Positions 1 to 6,301 of a stretch of DNA of 11,291 bases are shown here, one piece after another. Under the pieces are notes generated by a model. It was not told the DNA's origin. It searched no databases and saw nothing but the letters and a program-made list of their open reading frames with translations. Origin of the DNA: Clostridiales bacterium (lineage in GTDB: Bacteria > Bacillota_A > Clostridia > Peptostreptococcales > Anaerovoracaceae). The stretch spans positions 1 through 11,291 of the forward strand of contig SVCR01000029.1 in the NCBI GenBank assembly GCA_015058265.1. Direction: 5' to 3'. Positions within the stretch are counted from its first letter, which is position 1; each line of letters begins with the position of its first letter. The translations under genes were made by a program, and so were the position numbers.

Positions 1-778
1 CCCAGAGCTTGCGGCTGCCTCCGCATATGTGGAGTCCGCACCCTCCTCCGTTCTTCTTGATGAAGTCAACATTATGTTGGAAGTAAGGAAGTGAGAACTC
101 GCGATACTGTTTGACCCTTAGCAGGGATGTCGTACTTACAGGGTCGGCAAAACCGATACCTACCCCCATCTCAAGCATTCTGGCTATGTATCTCTCGTTA
201 TTCTCGGTTATTACTTCCATCAGCTGCTTGACTTTGTCCGGCTTCTTGATCATTCCGATCAGCAGGTTTTCTGTTCCCACTACCATAGCAGCGATCGTAA
301 AAGGACCGGTGACAGTACCGCTTACAGGTACCTTGTCTCCCAGCTTCTCCTTGACCATCTTAAGGCCTTTAAGGATGATAGGAAGCCTGCCGTCCTTGTC
401 AACATCGACGAGCTTAGCCTTGTCTACTTCGTCAAGACTTGCAAGAGCAGGTGTCTCCAGCTGAGCGATATTATGATCATAATACTTGATCTTAGAGCCC
501 ATGGCTTCAGCCATACCGCGGAGTGTCGTCGACAGTCCGGCGCCGTCTGAATGGAAGGTCTCATATATGTACTCCTCAAGCTCAAGCATCTTCTCTGATG
601 AGAAGTAATAGTCTTTGACCTTGAGCCCGATCATAGGAGCAAGAGTCTCTCCTGTATCTATGCAGCACATGATACGGTCGACTTCTTTACCCTCGCTGAG
701 GAGCCTGTCTCTTTCTATTGCAGTCAATTCATCAGGCTTGATCTCCAGCCCATGTCCGTATTGTTCTATGATACCCAT
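1..778 (-). CDS. URO-D/MtaA-family corrinoid methyltransferase, 3' end outside window
   Basis: The reading frame is open from an ATG at 778 to the window edge: 259 codons with no stop, so the C-terminus is missing. The start follows an AGAGG ribosome binding site 8 nt upstream. The protein resembles the uroporphyrinogen-decarboxylase fold as used by MtaA/MtbA-type methylcobamide methyltransferases: a VTGPFTIAA segment near residues 156-164, an FADPVSTTSLL segment near 210-220, and a GLHICGG motif near 248-254. H250 and C252 form the HxC half of the family's HxC...C zinc site; the second cysteine would lie beyond the edge. In this family zinc activates a thiol or positions a methyl donor/acceptor for exchange with a corrinoid cofactor. 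The gene lies downstream of the NhaC gene, behind a hairpin terminator, so it may be its own unit or depend on read-through. Its substrate is unknown. True haem-pathway HemE is unlikely because the HxC motif and the neighbours point to methyl transfer. Confidence 0.85.
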   Translation of the reverse strand, partial: MGIIEQYGHGLEIKPDELTAIERDRLLSEGKEVDRIMCCIDTGETLAPMIGLKVKDYYFSSEKMLELEEYIYETFHSDGAGLSTTLRGMAEAMGSKIKYYDHNIAQLETPALASLDEVDKAKLVDVDKDGRLPIILKGLKMVKEKLGDKVPVSGTVTGPFTIAAMVVGTENLLIGMIKKPDKVKQLMEVITENNERYIARMLEMGVGIGFADPVSTTSLLRVKQYREFSLPYFQHNVDFIKKNGGGCGLHICGGSRKLW

Positions 779-839
779 TATTAATTCCTCTATTTAGACC
801 GGTCATAAGATATGCCGATCACGCTCTTTATTTAACAAC

Positions 840-867
840 GGAAGCCGGCTGCAAGAGCCGGCATTCC
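840..867 (-). terminator. Hairpin terminator after the NhaC gene
   Basis: Arms at 844-850 and 856-862 (GCCGGCT / AGCCGGC) pair perfectly over 7 bp around a 5-nt loop. On the minus strand the stem extends by GGAA/TTCC around one bulged T. The sequence after it on the minus strand is T-rich but interrupted (TTCCGTTGTTAAAT), so it is a moderate rather than ideal intrinsic terminator. It lies about 25 nt after the antiporter stop codon and about 60 nt before the next start, and may let some transcription through. Confidence 0.65.
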
Positions 868-892
868 ATGCAATCCAATTTTTACTTATTGA

Positions 893-2248
893 TTAGAGAT
901 CTACCTTGTTCTCTTTCCAGTTCCATTTTCCCTTGAGAGTGAACTTCTCATATGAAGGGACGAAGTATGACAGGACAGCGAATAATGCGAGGAGGAAGAG
1001 ATACCAGTTGTTAGGGATGATATCCATAGGGCTGACTCTTCCCTCACACATGCTTGCCACTACGAGGAACTGAGCTCCGTAAGGGATGAGTCCCTGCATG
1101 ATACAAGTGAACATGTCGAGGATGGATGCTGTCTTACGAGGGTCGATGTCGTACTTCTCGCTGATCTCTCTTGCCATAGGTCCGTCAACGATGATAGCTA
1201 CTGTGTTGTTAGCTGTAGCCATATCTGTAACAGCTGCGAGTATTGAGAGTCCGACCTGAGCTGACTTCTTGCCCTTGAAAGTCTTGGAAAGATTATCGAT
1301 AAGCCAGTTCAGACCGCCGTAGTGCTTAGCCATTTCAGCGATACCGCCGCAGAACATTGACAGGAGGAATACTTCGATCATTCCCTGGAATCCTGTCCAG
1401 ATCTGTCCGGCAAAGTCCATCATTGTGAGGTCGCCATAGAATATTCCGATTATTCCTGCTGAAAAGATACCGATAGTCAGTACCAGGAAAACATTCATTC
1501 CGATGAGAGCAAGTACGAGTACGAGCAGATAAGGGATGACTTTGATGAATGAGAAAGAATCTGCCGTAACTGCCTGAGCTGTCTCCGGTCTGCCGAAGAT
1601 GACGAGAAGGATGATGGTGATTATAGCTGCAGGGAGAGAGATCCAGAAGTTAGTTCTGAACTTGTCCTTGAGCTCGACCTTCTGAGTTCTGGTTGCTGCG
1701 ATTGTTGTATCCGAGATCATGGAGAGGTTATCTCCGAACATAGCTCCGGAAACTACAGCTGCCATTACGAGCGACAGGCTGAGTCCTGCTTTGTCTACCA
1801 TTCCGAGAGCGATAGGTACGAGAGCTCCGATAGTTCCCATCGATGTACCTGTTGCTGTTGCGAGGAATGCCGCTATAACGAACATACCGGCTGTGATGAG
1901 TGATGCAGGGATGATCGAAACGCCCAGATTAACTGTAGCGTCTACTCCGCCCATTGCTCCTGCTACTGCTGAGAACGCTCCTGCGAGGAGGTAGATCATG
2001 AGCATGCACATTACATCCTCGTTAGCTGCACCTCTTGCGAAAATTGAGAAATTCTCATTGATTCCTGCCTTGTAGTTCATGATGAATCCTACAAGTACTG
2101 CGATAAACATTGCTACTACTGCAGGGAACTGGTAGAATGCCATCTCTACACCTTTGGACTGAAGGATGATACCTGCGCCCATGTAGATGAGGATGAACAC
2201 CAGGAATGGCACCAGAGCCAGTCCACTGCTTCTTCTCTGTTCTTCCAT
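893..2248 (-). CDS. NhaC-family Na+/H+ antiporter
   Basis: This 451-residue protein is made mostly of hydrophobic helices, about 10-12 membrane segments, with no cleavable signal peptide. It fits the NhaC family of secondary transporters (Na+/H+ antiporter, ion transporter superfamily). The motif FGDNLSMISDTTIAA at residues 171-185 is characteristic of NhaC-like proteins, and TATGTSMGTIGALVPI near 131-146 and TDMATANNTVAII near 341-353 are repeat-related half-helix regions. Length is typical of the family. The ATG at 2248 follows GGAG 8 nt upstream. The gene stands between a promoter-containing intergenic region and a terminator, so it appears to be a separate unit downstream of the methyltransferase operon. 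It may set sodium or proton balance, or carry an organic substrate or amine, since some family members exchange metabolites such as malate/lactate. The transported ion or substrate cannot be decided from the sequence. Confidence 0.88.
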   Translation of the reverse strand: MEEQRRSSGLALVPFLVFILIYMGAGIILQSKGVEMAFYQFPAVVAMFIAVLVGFIMNYKAGINENFSIFARGAANEDVMCMLMIYLLAGAFSAVAGAMGGVDATVNLGVSIIPASLITAGMFVIAAFLATATGTSMGTIGALVPIALGMVDKAGLSLSLVMAAVVSGAMFGDNLSMISDTTIAATRTQKVELKDKFRTNFWISLPAAIITIILLVIFGRPETAQAVTADSFSFIKVIPYLLVLVLALIGMNVFLVLTIGIFSAGIIGIFYGDLTMMDFAGQIWTGFQGMIEVFLLSMFCGGIAEMAKHYGGLNWLIDNLSKTFKGKKSAQVGLSILAAVTDMATANNTVAIIVDGPMAREISEKYDIDPRKTASILDMFTCIMQGLIPYGAQFLVVASMCEGRVSPMDIIPNNWYLFLLALFAVLSYFVPSYEKFTLKGKWNWKENKVDL

Positions 2249-2305
2249 GATAATAACTCCTTTTCAATTTACCTTTTTCTTTGCGTCATTTTGACCGACT
2301 TCAAG

Positions 2306-2311
2306 ATTATA
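2306..2311 (-). promoter_or_regulatory. Candidate -10 box for the NhaC gene
   Basis: A perfect TATAAT on the minus strand lies about 58 nt upstream of the antiporter ATG. No good -35 hexamer is visible: TTAAAT at 17 nt spacing is the best. TG lies 4 nt before the box, one base off the extended -10 position. The region between the terminator near 2450 and this box is strongly AT-rich, as expected of a clostridial promoter. Confidence 0.5.
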
Positions 2312-2420
2312 TACATTTCAGCAGGTGAATTTAAATTGATATTTGCTATTATTTCTGTCGATTTTTGTCTATCGCCCTTATAATTGTTAAATAAATCACG
2401 TTCGCTTTATTTTTCCTTGT

Positions 2421-2471
2421 TAAAAAACACAAAAGGCAGGCTTTATGTTTACCTGTCTTTAGATTTTTTTA
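2421..2471 (-). terminator. Terminator closing the methyltransferase operon
   Basis: Arms 2432-2440 and 2452-2460 form a 9-bp stem around an 11-nt loop. On the minus strand one A-C mismatch interrupts it and a T-rich tract (TTTTGTGTTTTTT) follows; on the plus strand the same position is a G-U pair and AGATTTTTTT follows. It therefore looks bidirectional. It separates the DUF1638 gene (stop at 2570) from the antiporter promoter. Confidence 0.7.
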
Positions 2472-2515
2472 CAGCTGCTGCCATAAAAAGTATTCTCGTT
2501 ACTGTCTGAAAGGTT

Positions 2516-2540
2516 TCCGGTTGAACTGCTCAACTCCGGA
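2516..2540 (-). other. Small hairpin after the DUF1638 gene
   Basis: Just after the stop of the last operon gene, TCCGG plus TTGA pair with TCAA plus CCGGA around a 5-nt loop, with a 2-nt bulge. No U-run follows. It could stabilise the mRNA 3' end ahead of the true terminator near 2450. The rest of the gene-free stretch 2249-2569 holds that terminator and the NhaC promoter, and otherwise plain AT-rich sequence. Confidence 0.35.
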
Positions 2541-2569
2541 TTGAAAGCCCCCTATTTCTTTGCGATTAG

Positions 2570-3298
2570 TCATAGCGTATTCCTCCATAGCTGACTAGAT
2601 CCCGAGTCCTTCTCTCCCCTGAATTCGAAATCTTCTTCTGTTACGGCTTCTCCGGGACGTTTGATCAGTATGTCCTCGTCCCAATTCCCTGTCAATAGCT
2701 TCTCCAATATATGATTGGTCCCCGGAACAACGCAGTCATTAAGTTCCAGCAAATCGGCGCACTTCTCTGCATATTCCTTTACAGGTCCGAGCTCATAGCA
2801 TCCCGTGTCTATAACGGTCACCTTAGTATATGAGTCGAACATCAGCTTCATTACCTTGAGTCCGCGTCTTTCACCATATCTTTCCTGTGCCCTTTCAAGC
2901 ATGGAAAGCAATGCGCCGTCATCCTTGCTCCATCCCTTGGTCAGATACATGTTTCCTGCTTCAAGCAGATTCCTCTTCTCCCGTTTTCCGGTGCAAAGCA
3001 TTATATTGCAGCAGTCATCGAACCGCGGCATGGCAAGTGTCGCATGCTCAGTGTGCCAGCCGACAGCACCCTTGCCGCAAAGTCCGTAAGCAAGCATTAT
3101 GACATCAGCGCCTCCGGCCTCTGCTCTGTCTATCTCAGTCTGGATCACTTCTCTGAGCTTATCGGGATCATTGTGATGGCCGCGCTCTTCCCACCATATC
3201 TCTGTATCACTGACATCAAAATGACTGAAGACGGCATTTATTTCGTCCTCTATCATAGAACATGCAATGAGTATCTTCTTTCCGCTCACATCTTTCAT
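2570..3298 (-). CDS. DUF1638-type protein
   Basis: This 242-residue soluble protein has no signal peptide or membrane segment. It fits what I recall of DUF1638: an N-terminal strand ending in a cysteine (ILIACSM, C13), WWEERGHHNDPDKL near 35-48, a YGLCGKG motif near 71-77, APRFDDC-like MPRFDDCCNIMLC at 90-102, and a GNMYLTKGW segment near 115-123. The several conserved cysteines (C74, C96, C97, C102) could bind metal or a corrinoid-linked group, but that is inference. DUF1638 genes are found beside corrinoid methyltransferase loci in methylotrophic archaea and clostridia, and no biochemical role is established to my knowledge. It is the last gene of the block, 15 nt after the stop of the short URO-D homologue. 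Only a weak GAG stands upstream of its ATG, which suggests translation coupled to the upstream gene. Confidence 0.75.
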   Translation of the reverse strand: MKDVSGKKILIACSMIEDEINAVFSHFDVSDTEIWWEERGHHNDPDKLREVIQTEIDRAEAGGADVIMLAYGLCGKGAVGWHTEHATLAMPRFDDCCNIMLCTGKREKRNLLEAGNMYLTKGWSKDDGALLSMLERAQERYGERRGLKVMKLMFDSYTKVTVIDTGCYELGPVKEYAEKCADLLELNDCVVPGTNHILEKLLTGNWDEDILIKRPGEAVTEEDFEFRGEKDSGSSQLWRNTL

Positions 3299-3313
3299 AA
3301 CTGTTTACTCAGA

Positions 3314-4183
3314 TCAAAGCATTTCAATACTTCTGAATATCCCGTGAGCAAGCTTGACTCCCACATTCTTGATGCAGACCTGTCCGCCGATCTTCGCTTT
3401 GCCTCTCATATCAAGCATCGCCTTGAGGAAGTCGATGCCCGGCTCCAGCTGATGCTCCTTGAGCTCCGCATGACCCGTATCCACAAGCGCATAAGTGAAC
3501 TTAGGGCAAAGCAGGAATATGCAGCTTTCGTCCATCAGCTCGCCGACCTTCCTGATGAAAGGATCATAGAAATCCTCTACCGCGTTGGTCAGGAACTTAG
3601 GTCCGAGGATATCCAGCGCTCCGGCAGAATCCGAGAAGATGAATACATCTACGCCGGCTTTCTTGCCCTCTTCTATGTATTTAAGGAGTTCATCACCAAG
3701 CTTGGAGAATACCTGCTTCATTTTCTCCCTGTCTTTTCTGTAAGCCTTGAACACCAGTCTCGGCTCCATCAGGGCATTGAGTATCGTAAAAGGCCCGGTC
3801 ACTTCGAGGCACACAGTCTCACCCTCGTTCTTCATGGTCCGGCATGCGTCCAGCACTTCATGGACGCGCATCCTGCTGAAATCTATTTGAGGAAGAGCAA
3901 GCACCTCATCCGGATTCGAGCAGATCGGATCCTTAGCTCTCGGCCCTGTATTAGCGTCTCCGTAATTCAGGACAGCGCCCATAGCCTCTGCTTCGATCGT
4001 CCTGCAGAAAGGCAGCAGAACGAAATCCGCATCATCATGCTTCTTGATCGCTTTGGCCAGGATCTGCATAGTATCACTGTGCAGATATGCGTCCGGAAAC
4101 TCAAGTCCCAGTCCCGAAGTCACCTCGGCGCTGATGCCGACGGAATTTGAGTATGTGCATTTGTATTCTCTGATACCAGCCAT
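3314..4183 (-). CDS. Short URO-D/MtaA-like protein lacking the zinc-ligand histidine
   Basis: At 289 residues this is shorter than the usual 330-380 of the family, with the N-terminal helix and the C-terminal cysteine region missing. It is clearly a paralogue of the 341-residue protein encoded two genes upstream: PFCRTIEAEAMGA (58-70) matches PFCMSVEAEALGA there, and SDSAGALDILGPKF (184-197) matches SDPSGTGEILGPKY. VTGPFTILNALMEP (128-141) is the usual URO-D core motif. Where the family has HxC, this protein has LLC (L224, C226), so one zinc ligand is absent; the C-terminal GCG/CGLG motif is also absent, although C270 remains. It may be a non-catalytic partner of the full-length paralogue, or an enzyme with altered chemistry. 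The frame is intact from a good AAAGGAG site, so this is not an obvious decaying gene. The upstream stop codon overlaps this ribosome binding site. Confidence 0.82.
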   Translation of the reverse strand: MAGIREYKCTYSNSVGISAEVTSGLGLEFPDAYLHSDTMQILAKAIKKHDDADFVLLPFCRTIEAEAMGAVLNYGDANTGPRAKDPICSNPDEVLALPQIDFSRMRVHEVLDACRTMKNEGETVCLEVTGPFTILNALMEPRLVFKAYRKDREKMKQVFSKLGDELLKYIEEGKKAGVDVFIFSDSAGALDILGPKFLTNAVEDFYDPFIRKVGELMDESCIFLLCPKFTYALVDTGHAELKEHQLEPGIDFLKAMLDMRGKAKIGGQVCIKNVGVKLAHGIFRSIEML

Positions 4184-4196
4184 TGTTTATTCTCCT

Positions 4197-4940
4197 TTAT
4201 TTGAAAGGATCCTCATCAAACGGATCCCTGTCGTTCTTGATATTATGTCCGTATTCAAGCATCAGCGCAGTTATCTCTACCCTGTTCCTGTCTGCGGACT
4301 TCTCTATGTGATCTGCCAGAGCATCTGCCCCTATCAGTCCGTGTCCCAGCATGTACCTTACTGCCTGGGCATTTCTCCTGTTTATGGCCAGATCCAGCAG
4401 ATTGCCCTGTCTCTCAGCTGCGAATTCATCGATAACGGAATTCCCTTCCTGATCCCAGTTCTTCTCCATGTAAGTAAGAACAGCTGAATATCTTGCGGCA
4501 GGAGGCAGTATTTTCAGTCTCTCAGGATCTATGACTATCCTTGTCAGACTTCTACAGCCTGAGAAGGCAGAGCGGTCTATCTTGACCACCGTGCCGGGGA
4601 TCATCAGTTCTTCCAGCGCATGGCAGCTCTCGAACATCTCGCCGCCGATCATAAGGGTACCTTCAGGAAGAGCTATTTTCTTCAGTTTCCAGCAATGCTG
4701 GAACAAGCCGGAACCGATCATGTCGACTTTGGCAGGCAGCCTGATCTCTCTAAGGTTATAGCACATGCGAAACGCATAATTGCCTATTCTCTCGACCCCG
4801 TCCGGGATCTCCAGTGATGCAAGCCTATCTGCTCCGGAAAAAGCAAGTTCTTCAATATATTTGACATGCTGCGGCACAGCAAAATGCACCGCAGCATCCT
4901 CATATCTGATTAATCTATCCCCTTGTATCGTTACCGGCAT
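4197..4940 (-). CDS. Cytosolic LRR_5 (BspA-like) repeat protein with ankyrin-like tail
   Basis: The 247-residue protein holds five leucine-rich repeats of exactly 23 residues (22-44, 45-67, 68-90, 91-113, 114-136), with the pattern IPxxVxxIGxxAFxxCxxLxxIx of LRR_5/BspA-like proteins. The tail (about 175-235) contains LLDLAINRRNAQAVRYMLGHG and EITALMLEYGHNI-type helices that look like divergent ankyrin repeats. The protein ends in an acidic DPFDEDPF stretch. There is no signal peptide or membrane anchor, so unlike most BspA-like proteins it should be cytosolic. Such repeats bind proteins. The ATG at 4940 lies 3 nt after the stop of the 341-residue methyltransferase, and its own TAA overlaps the ribosome binding site of the next gene, so it is translated in step with both. 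A scaffolding or regulatory role for the two methyltransferase homologues is inference; no function is known. Confidence 0.85.
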   Translation of the reverse strand: MPVTIQGDRLIRYEDAAVHFAVPQHVKYIEELAFSGADRLASLEIPDGVERIGNYAFRMCYNLREIRLPAKVDMIGSGLFQHCWKLKKIALPEGTLMIGGEMFESCHALEELMIPGTVVKIDRSAFSGCRSLTRIVIDPERLKILPPAARYSAVLTYMEKNWDQEGNSVIDEFAAERQGNLLDLAINRRNAQAVRYMLGHGLIGADALADHIEKSADRNRVEITALMLEYGHNIKNDRDPFDEDPFK

Positions 4941-4943
4941 CTG

Positions 4944-5969
4944 TTATTCCTGTTCTCCGAATGTCCTTACGGTTCTGAGGACAGCCTGTACGTTCTTAAG
5001 AGGCGACCCCATTCCGAGACCGCATGCAGGAGAAATGATGTCAGATCCACCGCTGTAGCAGCTTCTTGTCAGCCTTTCAACGGAATTGTCATCCTGCATC
5101 TCTATAGCAAACGTGCTGACGTTGCCCATTATGACTTTTTCAGGAAGCTGCTTCTTCGCTTCCCTGATGGAAACGACAGCATCGAAGCTGAAACCATCGC
5201 TGTGGATCTTAGCTACTTTGTCATATACAGACTTCATCTGACCGCAGATATGAACGATAGTTTTAGCACCTGCTGCAGCGACAGCGTCAACCACCTGATT
5301 GATGTATGTCACAGCATATTCATCAAAATACTTCGGTCCGAGGATCTCCCCGGTACCACTTGGGTCCGATATAACGATGACATTAGCACCGGCCTCGACC
5401 TCAGCAAGGCCGAATCTTATAAGCTGATCAGTCACAAACTGCATGTATTCATGAGCGAGCTCCCTCTTCTGACGAAGCTGCTTATAATATCTTGTCGGCT
5501 CCATTACCGAGCTCGCAACACTCACAGGGCCGACGAGATTGCCGACTATCGGATAGTCACTAGTCTCCTCTTTAAGGATCTTTATCGCGTCAAGCACGAC
5601 CTTAGCCCTTCCGGATCCGAGATCCATCGGAGACAGCTTGGTGTAATCTTCAACAGTATCAATAGCATAGCCGGTGATATGCGGCTCGAAGAGCTGAGAG
5701 CCCATCGTGCATGCAGCACCGAGTGCTTCGGCCTCGACCGACATGCAGAACGGGACTCCGTAATTCTCGAAACATCCCTGATCCACGATAGCCTTGGCAA
5801 GATCCGCCATCATTCTGGCATCAGTATGTGCCTCAGGAAGATACACTCCGGCGACATCCTGAAGTTCCTTGGTAACCATATTCATCATTCCGCCCGGGCA
5901 TATGCAGGCCGGCCTGTCGACCTTCTGTCCCGAGAGGATCTTTATAAGTCTTTCATTAGCAGTTGTCAT
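4944..5969 (-). CDS. URO-D/MtaA-family corrinoid methyltransferase
   Basis: This 341-residue protein is full length for the MtaA/MtbA-type branch of the URO-D superfamily. It begins with the typical ANERLIKILSGQKVDRPAC helix and has LPEAHTDARMMADLAKA (44-60), a core LVGPVSVASSVMEPTR (145-160), SDPSGTGEILGPKYF (201-215), VHICG at 239-243 and SPACGLGMG at 313-321. H240, C242 and C316 make the complete HxC...C zinc site. Such enzymes move a methyl group between a corrinoid protein and a thiol or another acceptor; in bacterial demethylases, URO-D-type proteins can also act on the methylated substrate. Archaeal MtaA uses coenzyme M, but a bacterial gene here need not. The ATG at 5969 follows AGGTG. 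It is the first gene after the large inverted repeat and is 3 nt from the LRR gene. Confidence 0.9.
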   Translation of the reverse strand: MTTANERLIKILSGQKVDRPACICPGGMMNMVTKELQDVAGVYLPEAHTDARMMADLAKAIVDQGCFENYGVPFCMSVEAEALGAACTMGSQLFEPHITGYAIDTVEDYTKLSPMDLGSGRAKVVLDAIKILKEETSDYPIVGNLVGPVSVASSVMEPTRYYKQLRQKRELAHEYMQFVTDQLIRFGLAEVEAGANVIVISDPSGTGEILGPKYFDEYAVTYINQVVDAVAAAGAKTIVHICGQMKSVYDKVAKIHSDGFSFDAVVSIREAKKQLPEKVIMGNVSTFAIEMQDDNSVERLTRSCYSGGSDIISPACGLGMGSPLKNVQAVLRTVRTFGEQE

Positions 5970-5974
5970 TATTT

Positions 5975-6080
5975 CACCTGATTAGTAGTAATTCTTAACA
6001 GTCAATAGTACCGGTCATCTGACAGGTCTGAGTTAAGGCTGATTCGATTTGTTCGTTCAGCTTATCTCCGGTAATACCGG
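5975..6080 (-). other. Non-coding leader with further small stem-loops
   Basis: Together with the large inverted repeat, this fills the roughly 330-bp gene-free stretch between the activator stop (6302) and the next start (5969). It holds a perfect 13-bp palindrome CCGGTAATACCGG at 6068-6080, a hairpin with arms GCTGA/TCAGC at about 6038-6061, and an 18-bp imperfect palindrome around 6010-6027. No clear promoter, riboswitch consensus or U-tract terminator is visible. A 70-codon GTG-initiated frame crosses it but has no ribosome binding site. Confidence 0.4.
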
Positions 6081-6100
6081 ATAAACGCCGTTCTATTGTC

Positions 6101-6274
6101 TTCTGTAATCTTATTGTCGGTATTACATCTGAATCCGTACGGCTCTCGCCTCGTTCCGGCGACGTAGCGGTACTAAGTTCGAACTTCGTCAGGGGCCTCG
6201 TTCTCACTAAGTGCCGACTGCCGGAAAGCCGAATTCATCTGGTAATACCTCCAATAAGGTTTGTATTAACAGAA
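6101..6274 (-). repeat. Large nested inverted repeat / long-hairpin element
   Basis: Six successive stems pair symmetrically about a centre near 6190. From outside in: 6265-6274 with 6101-6109 (one bulge), 6252-6258 with 6110-6116 (7 bp), 6242-6249 with 6119-6126 (8 bp), 6227-6236 with 6131-6144 (10 bp, 4-nt bulge), 6220-6226 with 6154-6160 (7 bp), and 6206-6216 with 6168-6178 (11 positions, two mismatches). The second and third stems are separated by a symmetric GA/GA internal loop on the minus strand. The apex contains the palindrome AAGTTCGAACTT. GAACGAGGC and ACTTAGT each occur twice inside. No U-run follows, so it is not a simple terminator. It lies between the activator and the second methyltransferase. 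It could be a structured RNA that controls relative expression along the operon, or a palindromic mobile repeat (MITE/REP-like). Confidence 0.75.
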
Positions 6275-6301
6275 ATCTCGAGCCGATCAATACCGGTCTT
6301 T

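Noticed and set aside
3044..4150. 368-codon open frame on the plus strand
   Set aside because: It lies antisense to two genes with clear family motifs and good spacing, and its translation has no recognisable domain. It is a codon-bias shadow.
4923..5981. 352-codon open frame on the plus strand
   Set aside because: It is antisense to the 341-residue methyltransferase, which has all its family motifs; the plus-strand product has none.
6131..6150. Resemblance of GAGAGCCGTACGG to group II intron domain V
   Set aside because: The domain V hairpin with its tetraloop and the second CGTACGG-type arm are missing, and no reverse transcriptase or intron ends are present.
5995..6207. 70-codon GTG-start frame on the minus strand between the activator and the methyltransferase
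   Set aside because: It runs through the large inverted repeat and other stem-loops, lacks a ribosome binding site, and resembles no family I know. The DNA structure explains the sequence better than coding does.
5970..6301. Possible tRNA or cobalamin riboswitch in the long gene-free stretch
   Set aside because: GTTCGAAC looks like a T-arm fragment but no acceptor stem, anticodon arm or CCA context fits. The cobalamin riboswitch conserved blocks were not found here or ahead of 9954.
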